Of a stretch of 63,289 nucleotides of DNA, positions 1 to 9,032 are shown in pieces (the first letter of the stretch is position 1; every line of letters starts with the position of its first letter). The stretch comes from UBA8389 sp964472175 (GTDB lineage Bacteria > Bacteroidota > Bacteroidia > Bacteroidales > UBA1402): assembly GCA_964472175.1 (NCBI GenBank), contig CAYYJF010000004.1, positions 1-63,289 on the forward strand. The letters are read 5' to 3'. Both the position numbers and the translations under genes were made by a program. A model generated the notes under the pieces. That model did no database searches. It had not been told where the DNA came from and worked only from the letters and a program-made list of their open reading frames with translations.

Positions 1-8
1 AATTTTCA

Positions 9-875
9 ATGATGGATTCAAAGTTACAAAAAATCACACTTCAAGTTCAAAAGATTGAGCTGACGGAGTATTTTGTTTATCAAAAACTGGCCAAATTAAC
101 TAAGAATCAGGAAAATGCAGCCATTTTAATGCAGATAGCGGAGGAAGAAAAAAAACATGCTGCATTTTGGAAAACCATTACCAATAAAGAGGTTCAACCC
201 AACCGGTTTAAAATATTCAAACGTGTCTTGTTGGCCAAAGTGCTTGGTCCAACATTTGTGCTTAAGCAAATGGAAAAAAATGAAGGCACGGGCTCGAAAT
301 TATATGAAACCCTTTCCGTTCATTTTCCTGAAACAAAAAAGCTTTCAGAAGAGGAAGCCCATCATGAAAAACAGCTGATCAACATGATTCAGGAAGAACG
401 CTTAAATTATGTTGGTTCTATCGTTTTGGGTTTGAATGATGCATTGGTAGAGCTTACCGGTGCTTTGGCTGGTTTCACTTTGGCATTGGGTGACACTGCT
501 GTCATTTCTTTGGCCGGATTGGTTACCGGATTGTCTGCTGCCATGTCGATGGCTGCCTCCGATTACTTATCATCCAAAGCAGAAGGTGACGAAACAGCCA
601 AACGTTCAGCACTTTATACTGGGACTGCGTATTTGATTACCGTCGTTCTGCTCATTTTACCGTTTTTACTCTTAAGCAGCAAATTTCTTGCGCTTGGCAT
701 CACCCTGACAACAGTAGTGGTGATCATTTATGCCTTCAACTACTATTTATCGGTGGCGAAAGATTTGCCTTTCAAAGAGAGATTTACCGAAATGACCGTG
801 ATTAGTTTGGGGGTAGCTGCCTTGTCATTTATCATCGGGTTTGTCTTGAAAAATGTACTTGGCGTAGACGCTTAG
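9..875 (+). CDS. Ferritin-like / VIT1 (CCC1) fusion membrane protein
   Basis: A 288-residue protein with two parts. Residues 1 to about 130 look like a rubrerythrin/ferritin-like four-helix domain: Glu20, the cluster EEEKKH at 45-50 and EEEAHHE at 114-120 are placed as di-iron ligands would be. Residues from about 131 to the end form a VIT1/CCC1 iron/manganese transporter domain with hydrophobic segments and the family-like stretch GLNDALVELTGALAG. Proteins of this architecture (MbfA-like) sit in the membrane and export or sequester iron; that role is inferred from the family. An ATG at 9 is followed at once by a second ATG at 12, so either could start translation. The region upstream lies outside the window. 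The gene ends 3 bases from the convergent S41 protease gene. Confidence 0.85.
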   Translation: MMDSKLQKITLQVQKIELTEYFVYQKLAKLTKNQENAAILMQIAEEEKKHAAFWKTITNKEVQPNRFKIFKRVLLAKVLGPTFVLKQMEKNEGTGSKLYETLSVHFPETKKLSEEEAHHEKQLINMIQEERLNYVGSIVLGLNDALVELTGALAGFTLALGDTAVISLAGLVTGLSAAMSMAASDYLSSKAEGDETAKRSALYTGTAYLITVVLLILPFLLLSSKFLALGITLTTVVVIIYAFNYYLSVAKDLPFKERFTEMTVISLGVAALSFIIGFVLKNVLGVDA

Positions 876-878
876 AGA

Positions 879-1919
879 TCAATTCGAGGTGGATTGTTTG
901 ATGCGTTTAATGGCCTCTTCAATCAACGTGTCAAAGCCATCTGAGACATCAGTGACCGCCAAATCAACTTTTACCTGCGGGTCTATTCCCCACTCAATGT
1001 GTTTCATTTGATCATCATAAAATGGACAGGCTGAATACCGGATGCTCCAACCAATGGGCAACTCATTTGCCATGGGCAATCCTCCGCCACCGCCAGTTTT
1101 ATCACCAACGATCAAACCTTTGGGCGCATGTCGCATGGTATTGACAAAAATATTGGTTGCACTGTAGGACATTCTGTTACACAATACGACCACCGGCTTC
1201 TCCCATTTTAAACTTTCATGCGGATTGGCATACATTGGTTTTGGCTCTGAAAAATCGGCATGCCCGTCACCTGTTTTGTGTGACATATACCCTATCTTCT
1301 TGGTTTGATTGAAAAATACCGAAGAAAGCAATTCTGCATTGGTCACCATGCCTCCACCATTGTTTCGCACATCAATGATCAAGCCTTTACAAGTATCAAA
1401 ATAAGACAACAAGGCCGAAATAGATGCATTGCTAAGTGGATCAGAAAAACTTTCGTAATAGACATATCCAATGGTTCCATGCTCAATCTTTTCATATTCC
1501 AGTCCGCCAGAAATACGATAATGCCTGCCCAAATAGCGTTCAGATTGGATCAATTCTGGAACGAAATTGGCCGGATAATCCAAAAACCAGTTCCAGTAAC
1601 GACTTCTGTTGAAGGTAGAAGACAAATTGACATGACCATCTTTCAATTCGATGAGCATTTCTGACAATACATCAAACAACTGATCTTCGTTTTGAACGGT
1701 ATCTACCTGTTGTGCATAGACTGTATGAATCGAATCCCAATTCACATTTTTATAATCCAGATAACAGTATCTGGTATCAATGATGTTCCAAAGGGCTTCA
1801 AAATTACCTTTATACGTGTTTGGATACGATGTTGGTTCTTCCAGACAAGAAGTCAACAACAGCATCATGACCAACAGTTGATACCAAGATTTCTGCAATA
1901 TGTTCATTCGGTTTTTCAT
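879..1919 (-). CDS. S41-family (C-terminal processing) peptidase lipoprotein
   Basis: A 346-residue exported lipoprotein. The N-terminus has basic residues, a hydrophobic stretch and a lipobox LLTSC with Cys25. The rest matches the S41/tail-specific protease fold: GLIIDVRNNGGG, then SYSATNIF carrying the probable catalytic serine, then the VGDKTGGGGG loop where the family's lysine lies. No PDZ domain is obvious, as in short Bacteroidota S41 lipoproteins. Upstream TTG and GTG codons are in frame, but the ATG at 1919 overlaps the TGA stop of the preceding gene as TGATG, which points to translational coupling. It is the last gene of a MATE - outer-membrane protein - protease operon. Its substrate is unknown. 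Confidence 0.85.
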   Translation of the reverse strand: MKNRMNILQKSWYQLLVMMLLLTSCLEEPTSYPNTYKGNFEALWNIIDTRYCYLDYKNVNWDSIHTVYAQQVDTVQNEDQLFDVLSEMLIELKDGHVNLSSTFNRSRYWNWFLDYPANFVPELIQSERYLGRHYRISGGLEYEKIEHGTIGYVYYESFSDPLSNASISALLSYFDTCKGLIIDVRNNGGGMVTNAELLSSVFFNQTKKIGYMSHKTGDGHADFSEPKPMYANPHESLKWEKPVVVLCNRMSYSATNIFVNTMRHAPKGLIVGDKTGGGGGLPMANELPIGWSIRYSACPFYDDQMKHIEWGIDPQVKVDLAVTDVSDGFDTLIEEAIKRIKQSTSN

Positions 1920-2779
1920 CACCAATTTTCAGCTTCAGTTATCATTGACAATCCATTGCGATTTCGACCTCCAAACAAACTAAAATGATAGGACAACCCT
2001 GCTGTCAGGCTCACTGTTTCAGATCTAAAATGATTCCGCTTGATTTGAAGCAAATTGGACTCAAATTGCATTCCCAGATTTAAAAACACTTTTTTGAGCG
2101 GTATCTGAACCCAGAAATGACGCTGAATCATTTGTTTGTTGTGTAAAGATGTGACATATACGTAGGATGAAAATTCATTGTTTTGATACATTTCATAGTA
2201 ACTGATGCCCAAATCCGGTAAAAAAGAAAGACCAACAAGGGGAATACGTACATCATAAAAGAACTGTACATCGGTTTTCCATATTTCCGCATCTAAAACA
2301 CCTGTGAATGCTGCATTCAAATTGGTGCACATATTCATGTTAAAATAGTTGTTCACATTCCGATCAGTTTGATGCGAAACATACTGAAAATCGAACGTTC
2401 CACCAACAAAAAGCCGAAAATCGTCCGATACTTTGATCCCTTTTTGGGCGCCATAACCGAAATTAAAGTTTGAATAGAACATACTCGCAGTTTGGGGACT
2501 GTTTAAGGTATTTCCAACTTCAATCAACTGATCTGAAACAACAACCCACACCCCTTTTTCTGTGTCCAAACGTTTTCTTGAAACATTGCTCAATCGTAGA
2601 CCAGCACCCTCATATTTCAAATCTGAAATATAATTATCCAGCATGGAAATGGAGGATAAACCCAAATTCACATGATTCGTGGTAACACGAATTCTCTCCG
2701 GAACTTCCTGAGCTTTGGCCTGATTCAGACCAAAAAAAACCAAAAGGAATATGATCGATATACGAAGATGTAATAACAT
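1919..2779 (-). CDS. Predicted outer-membrane beta-barrel protein
   Basis: A 286-residue exported protein that I do not recognise at family level. It starts with a signal peptide (MLLHLRISIIFLLVFFG to about AKAQ) followed by alternating polar/aromatic stretches and a C-terminal half rich in beta-strand patterns typical of small Bacteroidota outer-membrane barrels. An in-frame TTG at 2788 overlaps the stop of the MATE gene, but the ATG at 2779 gives a clean signal peptide and a 5-base gap, so I chose it. The stop overlaps the ATG of the S41 peptidase. Position between an exporter and a protease suggests an envelope role, which is inference only. Confidence 0.7.
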   Translation of the reverse strand: MLLHLRISIIFLLVFFGLNQAKAQEVPERIRVTTNHVNLGLSSISMLDNYISDLKYEGAGLRLSNVSRKRLDTEKGVWVVVSDQLIEVGNTLNSPQTASMFYSNFNFGYGAQKGIKVSDDFRLFVGGTFDFQYVSHQTDRNVNNYFNMNMCTNLNAAFTGVLDAEIWKTDVQFFYDVRIPLVGLSFLPDLGISYYEMYQNNEFSSYVYVTSLHNKQMIQRHFWVQIPLKKVFLNLGMQFESNLLQIKRNHFRSETVSLTAGLSYHFSLFGGRNRNGLSMITEAENW

Positions 2780-2784
2780 GCAAA

Positions 2785-4167
2785 TCAATTAATTATTCGT
2801 AATGACTTCCACTTACCCTGAATAAAACGACGATAGATAATGATACAAAGGACCAAATATACCAAAATTAATCCCAACCAGGCCATCTGAATGGATGCAT
2901 GGAGTTTGTATAACAAAACATATTGTAAGGGCACAAATATCCAATTGCCACCTACAGACACCAACATGGTATAAAACGTATCTCCTGCACCCCTGAGCGT
3001 ACCAATTAATGCAATCATGACGGCTTGTGCCAAAACATACAACGAAGCCAAACGAATCATGGTCATGGCCATTGGCCTGGCTTGTTGAAAAGCTTCATCA
3101 AAAGCCTTGGGTTCAAACACATTGACAAGCAAACCCGGCACACTCAAAAAAATGATTAAAACAATGACAGAATACAACAAGCCCAACTTTGCCGCCGACC
3201 AGGCTGTTCGCACTGCATAATCGGGGGTTTCTGCCCCCATATACCTGCCTGCAAGACTGGTAGTTGCGATTTCAATCCCTAGTAATGGAATGAATGAAAG
3301 CATGTCATAACTAAACATCACGCTGGTTGCCGTCGATTCGGAAGGCCCCTGAGATTGAAACATCAGGGTGATAAAAAAGAATGCAATAAAATTCAGACTC
3401 ATTTCTACACCTGCAGGATAGCCATATCTGATCAATCTTCTCAAAATATTTCCATTGATTCGGAAGGATTTGAGGACTTGAAACGCTACTAGATTTTTTC
3501 GTTTGAAATAGGCGCCTAAAAAATAGAAGGTAGAAACGGCATTCCCGGCAACGGTTGCCAAAGCTGCCCCTTGAATCCCCATCGCTGGAAAACCAAATTT
3601 TCCAAAAATCAGCACATAATCCAATGCGACATTGACGATTAAAGCAGACAATGTTGCCCGCATCACAACCTGCGCCTGACCTATTCCGGTAAAATAACAG
3701 CCCAACACTTGTCTAAACAAGGTCAACATGGAGCCAAGCACCAAAATATTCAAATATTCAACCTGCAACACAAGCTGATTTTCAGGCAAATGAACACCAG
3801 AAAAAGCATAAACTGCCAGAGGTTTCAACAATAAAATGATTGGCCATGCCAAGATGGACAACAACATTCCCTGAGTGGTCACCAGTGGTGCCTGATGCTT
3901 TTGATCGGCACCATAGTATTGAGCAACCAAAGCTGTTGAATAACCCACCAATCCCATAAAAAAGAAAATGAGGGTTTGATACGTGACAAAACCGCCCATG
4001 GCAGCATTCATATACTCCGTACCCAATTTGGCCAGAAAAAAACGATCGGTGAAAGTCATGACAGCATCACAAGATGTTGAAACCATCATGGGAAGTGCCA
4101 TTACCAGGAGCCCTTTCATTCCTCCCGGCTCATGATAACCTTTAAAATAATGCTTGATAAAACCCAT
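2785..4167 (-). CDS. MATE family efflux transporter
   Basis: A 460-residue inner-membrane protein with about 12 hydrophobic segments and the layout of the multidrug and toxic compound extrusion family: N-terminal MALPMMVSTSCDAVMTFTDRFFLAKLG, two homologous six-helix halves, and the typical LRGAGDT segment late in the protein. MATE proteins export cationic drugs or metabolites in exchange for sodium or protons; the substrate cannot be read from sequence. It is the first gene of an operon with an outer-membrane protein and an S41 protease. A TATCTTTGC promoter box lies about 66 bases upstream. Confidence 0.9.
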   Translation of the reverse strand: MGFIKHYFKGYHEPGGMKGLLVMALPMMVSTSCDAVMTFTDRFFLAKLGTEYMNAAMGGFVTYQTLIFFFMGLVGYSTALVAQYYGADQKHQAPLVTTQGMLLSILAWPIILLLKPLAVYAFSGVHLPENQLVLQVEYLNILVLGSMLTLFRQVLGCYFTGIGQAQVVMRATLSALIVNVALDYVLIFGKFGFPAMGIQGAALATVAGNAVSTFYFLGAYFKRKNLVAFQVLKSFRINGNILRRLIRYGYPAGVEMSLNFIAFFFITLMFQSQGPSESTATSVMFSYDMLSFIPLLGIEIATTSLAGRYMGAETPDYAVRTAWSAAKLGLLYSVIVLIIFLSVPGLLVNVFEPKAFDEAFQQARPMAMTMIRLASLYVLAQAVMIALIGTLRGAGDTFYTMLVSVGGNWIFVPLQYVLLYKLHASIQMAWLGLILVYLVLCIIIYRRFIQGKWKSLRIIN

Positions 4168-4233
4168 AAAACCTGATTTGAAAAGAAGCGCAACAATTCA
4201 TCGGAACAGATGAAATCTGAACCAATTTAGCTT

Positions 4234-4242
4234 GCAAAGATA
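4234..4242 (-). promoter_or_regulatory. Bacteroidota -7 box for the MATE operon
   Basis: The minus strand reads TATCTTTGC, a match to TAnnTTTG. It lies 66 bases upstream of the MATE start and 6 bases downstream of the kup stop, so the operon has its own promoter. No clear TTTG is placed 19-21 bases upstream. Confidence 0.55.
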
Positions 4243-4248
4243 GCTGTT

Positions 4249-6261
4249 TCATTCCAATCTTTTAAACCTTTGTTCATACATGCGCACTTTTTTTAAATTT
4301 ACCTGCTTGGATCTTGGTGGAACAATGTAATCGCCTTTGATAATTTCAGCCCTGGCTTGCAGGGGCACCACCTCAATACTGACATTGGTTGAATCCAAAC
4401 CATAGTAATGCACATCGTTCAATCCGATTTTACGAATAAAGAAAAACAGGTTCATCACCATTCGGCTCCAAGTCGCAAAATCATAATCATCGTTGGGTAC
4501 ACGTTCAATATCAATGTACCTAAAATCACTCAAAATATTATAATTGTGTAGGGATGGGTAATGCGATATCATATCAACCTCCTTATTTTCAGTCAATTCC
4601 TGAACAATTTTTGTAAAATAGGAATTGACTTTGGTCGGAACCTTGAATCCAAGTCGGATATCGATGCGAATCAAGACCCCGGGAATCATTTGCTTTACTT
4701 CATATTCGGTTGTATGCGGTTCGTCTACAATATCCACATGCAACAACCAATACACATCCGCCCTTTTGGGTTGCTTTCTAAGCATGGAATACAGAATCTT
4801 ATTCTCAATATCCGTTTTATAATTGGCATGTGTCACATAGACCAGATTGGACGCATATTTTGGCACCGATTCATCTTTTGACAAAGCTTCAATGACAGGG
4901 AGGTATCTTTTAATCTTTACAAAAGTGATAAAGTTGTTTTTGATGCGCCGGCCTTTATTCCAAGAATACATGACCAACATAAAGAAACCGGCAATCAACA
5001 AGGTAATCCAGCCACCACTGGTAAATTTGGTTGCATTGGCAATTAAGAAAGACAGTTCAATGGAAAAAAAGATCAGGCCCAATGCCCATCGAATCAATAC
5101 CGGAACTTTATCCTTCAAATAAAACATCAGCAATATGGAAGTCATCAACATGGCCAAAGTGATGGCCAATCCATAGGCTGCTTCCATTCCCGTTGACTCT
5201 TTGAAATATAGCACAATAAAGATACAGCCCAAAAACAACACAGTATTGATGAGGGGTATGTACATTTGTCCTTTCACCAAAGACGGATAGCGAATTCTCA
5301 CTTTTGGGAAAAAATTCAAGGACATGGCTTCTGAAATGATGGTATAACTCCCGCTAATCAAAGCCTGACTGGCAATAATGGCCGCAATCGTTGCAATGAC
5401 AATACCGGGAATTAAAAACCATTCCGGCATCATGGCATAAAATGGGTTGGTCTGAGTGTTGAGTTTATCCAGATGATGGATGATCCATGCACCTTGTCCA
5501 AAATAATTCAACAACAAAGCACTTTTTACAAAAATCCAACTCATGCGGATGTTCTTAATACCGCAATGTCCCAAATCAGAATACAAAGCCTCAGCCCCTG
5601 TTGTACACAAAAAAACCGCACCCAACAACATCAAAGCATTGGGGTAATGAATCAACAATTGAACTGCATAATATGGATTTATAGCCTGAAGTACGTGAGG
5701 CAAACTTGCAACTTGAATGAAGCCCAAAATAGCCAACATGCTGAACCAAATCAACATCATCGGACCAAAAAATTTGCCCAGAAAAGCAGTTCCAAATTGT
5801 TGAATGGCAAATAAGATAGTGATGATAATCAGTACCAAAGTCACCACCGGAATGTCGTGATTGTAATGATTCAGGCCTTCAATGGCAGAAGTCACCGTAA
5901 TTGCAGGGGTTATGATACCATCGGCCAACAAAGCACAGGCACCCACGATGGCAACCAAATACAACCAGTTATTGGATTTCTTCACCAAAGCAAAAAGCGA
6001 CAAAATGCCCCCTTCACCCTTGTTATCAGCCCTTAAGGTGATGAAAATATATTTAAAAGTGGTTTGCAGGGTTAGGGTCCAAAACACACAGGAAATGGCG
6101 CCCAAAACAAACATTTCGTTGACAGTCTCCGCACCATTCAGGATGGCTCTTAGCGTATATAGTGGTGAAGTACCTACATCACCATAAACGATACCCAAAG
6201 TAATGAGCAAACCGGATAGCGACCATTTTTTAGTCGTATCCGGATTATGAACCTTTTTCAT
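4249..6261 (-). CDS. kup: KUP-family potassium uptake transporter
   Basis: A 670-residue membrane protein that imports potassium, probably with protons. The N-terminus carries the KUP signature GIVYGDVGTSPLYTLRAIL, followed by about 12 membrane segments and a cytoplasmic C-terminal domain of roughly 200 residues. Length is close to the family norm. The open frame extends to a TTG at 6285, but that codon lies inside the promoter -7 box, so I start at the ATG at 6261 (MKKVHNPD). Expression looks monocistronic: its own promoter is just upstream, and the next operon has a separate promoter just downstream. Confidence 0.92.
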   Translation of the reverse strand: MKKVHNPDTTKKWSLSGLLITLGIVYGDVGTSPLYTLRAILNGAETVNEMFVLGAISCVFWTLTLQTTFKYIFITLRADNKGEGGILSLFALVKKSNNWLYLVAIVGACALLADGIITPAITVTSAIEGLNHYNHDIPVVTLVLIIITILFAIQQFGTAFLGKFFGPMMLIWFSMLAILGFIQVASLPHVLQAINPYYAVQLLIHYPNALMLLGAVFLCTTGAEALYSDLGHCGIKNIRMSWIFVKSALLLNYFGQGAWIIHHLDKLNTQTNPFYAMMPEWFLIPGIVIATIAAIIASQALISGSYTIISEAMSLNFFPKVRIRYPSLVKGQMYIPLINTVLFLGCIFIVLYFKESTGMEAAYGLAITLAMLMTSILLMFYLKDKVPVLIRWALGLIFFSIELSFLIANATKFTSGGWITLLIAGFFMLVMYSWNKGRRIKNNFITFVKIKRYLPVIEALSKDESVPKYASNLVYVTHANYKTDIENKILYSMLRKQPKRADVYWLLHVDIVDEPHTTEYEVKQMIPGVLIRIDIRLGFKVPTKVNSYFTKIVQELTENKEVDMISHYPSLHNYNILSDFRYIDIERVPNDDYDFATWSRMVMNLFFFIRKIGLNDVHYYGLDSTNVSIEVVPLQARAEIIKGDYIVPPRSKQVNLKKVRMYEQRFKRLE

Positions 6262-6281
6262 TGTCAACCAAATCTTTGGCC

Positions 6282-6290
6282 GCAAAGATA
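6282..6290 (-). promoter_or_regulatory. Promoter -7 box for kup
   Basis: The minus strand reads TATCTTTGC 20 bases upstream of the kup ATG. A TTG sits 20 bases further upstream, within the end of the neighbouring gene, which fits the Bacteroidota -33/-7 layout. This box rules out the in-frame TTG at 6285 as the start codon. Confidence 0.65.
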
Positions 6291-6298
6291 GGAAAAAG

Positions 6299-7606
6299 TC
6301 ACTTGGCTATCAATTTTCCGCCTTCTTTTAATGCTCGTGTTTCACCATTCAACCAGGCATTTGCCGGATTGGATTTGTCATAGTAAATATTGAAACCCTG
6401 ACTGTTGATATTGGATAAATCCGCTTTTGCATCGGAAAATTCAGACAAATACACATGAGAAGTCAAAATCCACTGAGCCGTTTCGTCTAGTGCCACCCCA
6501 GCAGACTTGGAGGATTGCTTGGCATTGATGGCACCCGTCCAAATCGTTTGTTTGCTTAGTTGAACCTTACACGAACTTTGATTGTCACACAATATCTGAC
6601 CAGTAATTTCCTGGTCTGTCAGAAGCAATTCCACATTGGCGCCATTTTCACCGCGCTTTCCCCATTTATCGGCTGTGGCATTCAAGAGAATCGATTTCTT
6701 TTTGAGATTCAACATATGAACACCCTTCATTTCAATCTGAGTATTGATATTCGTGGCATAGAATAAGGTGGCTGAACCCACATCCAAACTGCCGCTGCGA
6801 ATTGACAATTTAGATTCTGATTTTTCTCCTTCACCACTTTGATATACAAAAAAGATATTGTCATTTCCACTGGAAAAAGAACTATTTGAAATAGAGATTT
6901 CACCTCCACCATCAATGACGGCACATTCTGAAACCAATGATTGAATAACCGCATCTTGTACGTTGATTTTACCGCTGGCAAAAATCGTGGGAGAATTCAT
7001 CCCGCTGGTATTTAAAGTACCGTTTTTAACGATGATCGAAGATTGAGTTTGTTCGGCTGAAACGGCGGCACATTGAACACCTAAGGTGGATAGATCCACA
7101 CCATCGGCAACAATTTGAGCACCCTGAACGGCAACCAGACCTCTGGATCCCCCCATGATGGATCTAAGGGTTAAATTCTTAATATTTACCATGGTTCCCG
7201 CATTGGCTGCAAACACTGCACCCGCACCCATGGCATCAGCCTTGATGGCCACATTATCTATATTGACTTTGGCATTTTCTCCATTGACCAAAATGCAAGA
7301 ATTCAAGCCATATTGTAAACAAGCATCCTTATTGGTGACATGTCCTGAAGACTTTTTAAAAATACACTTCTGCAGCGTCAAATTGCCATCTTTGCCAACC
7401 AAAGCGACCGACTGATCGGGCAAGGTTACATCAATGGTAGAATCTTTTACAACAAGCGTGGAATTCTGAACATTGATAAAACCGCTCATATTTTTCAAAG
7501 CCTTTTTCACAGCTTCAGGCATATCGCTATTTTGGCTGCAGACCGACATACTGAAAAAGCTAACAAAGACGGCAATAAAAGCAGATGACTTGCAAATTGT
7601 TTTCAT
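6299..7606 (-). CDS. Exported right-handed beta-helix-like protein of unknown function
   Basis: A 435-residue protein with a signal peptide (MKTICKSSAFIAVFVSFFSMSVC, then SQ). The body consists of short irregular repeats in which runs such as VNIDNVAIKA, VNIKNLTLRS and ISISNSSFSS recur about every 20-25 residues, the pattern of a parallel beta-helix as in pectate-lyase or autotransporter passenger folds. The C-terminus, WLNGETRALKEGGKLIAK, resembles the WLNGKTY..L..GGKL endings I associate with secreted bacterial beta-helix proteins; that is recollection, not a search. There is no T9SS sorting domain and no autotransporter barrel, so how it reaches or stays at the surface is unclear. No enzyme motif is recognised. 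Confidence 0.7.
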   Translation of the reverse strand: MKTICKSSAFIAVFVSFFSMSVCSQNSDMPEAVKKALKNMSGFINVQNSTLVVKDSTIDVTLPDQSVALVGKDGNLTLQKCIFKKSSGHVTNKDACLQYGLNSCILVNGENAKVNIDNVAIKADAMGAGAVFAANAGTMVNIKNLTLRSIMGGSRGLVAVQGAQIVADGVDLSTLGVQCAAVSAEQTQSSIIVKNGTLNTSGMNSPTIFASGKINVQDAVIQSLVSECAVIDGGGEISISNSSFSSGNDNIFFVYQSGEGEKSESKLSIRSGSLDVGSATLFYATNINTQIEMKGVHMLNLKKKSILLNATADKWGKRGENGANVELLLTDQEITGQILCDNQSSCKVQLSKQTIWTGAINAKQSSKSAGVALDETAQWILTSHVYLSEFSDAKADLSNINSQGFNIYYDKSNPANAWLNGETRALKEGGKLIAK

Positions 7607-7703
7607 GGATAGATCAATTTAATGGTTCAAAATACCATTTTTTTCTTTATTTGACTGAATCTTATCTATAAACGTTTAAAAAACACCCGTAAATGAATTT
7701 GAC

Positions 7704-8426
7704 TTACCAACCGGAGAAAAAATCCAACGTCAACCCGGAAGTCAGTTGGAATCCACTCCAGTCCATTGTAACAGAATGATTATTCATAAATTTCAACCTT
7801 CGATCTTTCAATCGGTCAAAAAGGATGCCTTCCCGATCAAACTCATATCCAAGTCCTACATAAAATCGTCCTGAGCCTCCCATTTGTTGTGAAAATTGGA
7901 TGGAAGGGGTAACATAATAAGAGATGCTCCGCAAATCATAGGCATCGATGGCCCGGGTTATGTAATTGGATTTTTGTGTCTCATTTATTTTTAATTGAGC
8001 AACCATCATCCCCAGGTCGATCTGGGCGCCCAAACGGGACTTGTTTGTAACCAAGTAATCATGACGATACAAGCCCCCGATATTGGTTCCACTCAATTTC
8101 AAGGACATCTTATACCCCTCTCCTGCCTGATCAGCCAGAATCTGGGCATCGGACGTTCTAAAAGCACAACCAAAACCCATCACATTTTTCTCGTTAAAAT
8201 ACAAGTCCACCCCCAAACCGAAGCGTGGTTTTTCAGCAAAATCATAGAGCATTCGCACATCCGGATACGTGGAAATTTTGGACAAATAGACTTCCTTTTG
8301 AAAAGTCTTCAAATCGTACAAACCACTTATTCCCAAACCCAAATCGGCCCTTAAAGCCAAATTTTGAGCAAACAGGCTGTTGTAGCTAAGCATCAACAGC
8401 AAAACAACAAAAAAGGAGCGTTTCAT
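7704..8426 (-). CDS. Predicted outer-membrane beta-barrel protein
   Basis: A 240-residue protein with a clear signal peptide (MKRSFFVVLLLMLSYNSLFAQ) and a body rich in alternating hydrophobic strands with aromatic residues, as in the Bacteroidota PorT/OmpA-like outer-membrane barrels. It ends with an aromatic residue close to the terminus (DFFSGW), typical of barrel C-termini. The frame extends to a TTG at 8474, but the promoter box TATATTTG lies between that codon and the ATG, so the ATG at 8426 is the start. It is divergent from the umuD operon. Function unknown. Confidence 0.72.
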   Translation of the reverse strand: MKRSFFVVLLLMLSYNSLFAQNLALRADLGLGISGLYDLKTFQKEVYLSKISTYPDVRMLYDFAEKPRFGLGVDLYFNEKNVMGFGCAFRTSDAQILADQAGEGYKMSLKLSGTNIGGLYRHDYLVTNKSRLGAQIDLGMMVAQLKINETQKSNYITRAIDAYDLRSISYYVTPSIQFSQQMGGSGRFYVGLGYEFDREGILFDRLKDRRLKFMNNHSVTMDWSGFQLTSGLTLDFFSGW

Positions 8427-8449
8427 GATATAATTCGTTATGAATGATA

Positions 8450-8457
8450 CAAATATA
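8450..8457 (-). promoter_or_regulatory. Promoter -7 box for the beta-barrel gene
   Basis: The minus strand reads TATATTTG 23 bases upstream of the ATG at 8426. It is one of a divergent promoter pair shared with umuD. Confidence 0.6.
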
Positions 8458-8507
8458 TGAAACCAAGCTGACAAAATACGACATCAACAAATTCAATCGG
8501 CCAACAA

Positions 8508-8519
8508 CCAAATATTTGG
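8508..8519. promoter_or_regulatory. 12-bp perfect palindrome between divergent promoters (candidate operator)
   Basis: CCAAATATTTGG reads identically on both strands. It sits 30 bases upstream of the umuD -7 box and 50 bases from the opposite promoter, where a repressor or activator could act on umuD. It is not a recognised SOS box; assignment to a damage regulator is inference. Confidence 0.35.
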
Positions 8520-8549
8520 GATAAAAATCAGTTCGATTTAAAAACGGTG

Positions 8550-8557
8550 TATATTTG
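8550..8557 (+). promoter_or_regulatory. Promoter -7 box for umuD-umuC-yedK
   Basis: TATATTTG lies 22 bases upstream of the umuD ATG at 8580. The GTG at 8547 overlaps this box and so cannot be the start codon. Confidence 0.62.
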
Positions 8558-8579
8558 TGAGACAAAATCACCAGCATCC

Positions 8580-9029
8580 ATGTCACCTGTAAAACTAAAC
8601 CAATCCGAGACTTTGGAACTCTACTCCGCACTGACTGACAGCGCTTTAACCATCCCCATGGCAAGCAATAAAATCAGTGCAGGCTTCCCTTCACCTGCGG
8701 AAGATTTCATCGATACAGGCATCGATCTGAATCAATTTCTAATCAAGCATTCAGCCTCAACCTTTTTTGGACGGGTCAAAGGCGATTCCATGATCAATGT
8801 GGGTATCTCTGACGGAGATTTGCTCATCATTGACAAAAGTCTGGATCCGAAAAATGGAAAAATTGCCGTCTGTTTTATTGACGGAGAGTTCACTGTTAAA
8901 CGCATTCAAATAGAGCAGGATAAGTGTTACTTAATGCCTGAAAACGATGCTTACAAACCCATTCCTGTCACGTCCGAAAATAATTTTCTAATTTGGGGAA
9001 TCGTCACGCATGTCATCAAATCATTTTGA
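8580..9029 (+). CDS. umuD: UmuD-like protein, S24 self-cleaving subunit of DNA polymerase V
   Basis: A 149-residue LexA/UmuD-type S24 peptidase without a DNA-binding domain. The Ala34-Gly35 bond in KISAGFPSPAEDF matches the UmuD self-cleavage site. Ser70 in GDSM and Lys107 in TVKRI form the catalytic dyad. In enterobacteria, RecA-stimulated cleavage gives UmuD', which joins UmuC as the mutagenic translesion polymerase. The start is set at the ATG at 8580, because earlier in-frame codons lie in the promoter box. umuC follows after 3 bases. Control by the SOS response is likely from the family but no operator is proven here. Confidence 0.92.
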   Translation: MSPVKLNQSETLELYSALTDSALTIPMASNKISAGFPSPAEDFIDTGIDLNQFLIKHSASTFFGRVKGDSMINVGISDGDLLIIDKSLDPKNGKIAVCFIDGEFTVKRIQIEQDKCYLMPENDAYKPIPVTSENNFLIWGIVTHVIKSF

Positions 9030-9032
9030 GCC

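Noticed and set aside
7621..7643. Hairpin AATGGT-7-ACCATT followed by T residues on the plus strand
   Set aside because: No plus-strand gene runs into it; it may only stop antisense transcription or be chance (6-bp stem).
8547..8579. Upstream GTG start for umuD
   Set aside because: The codon overlaps the TATATTTG promoter box; the ATG at 8580 gives the normal UmuD length.
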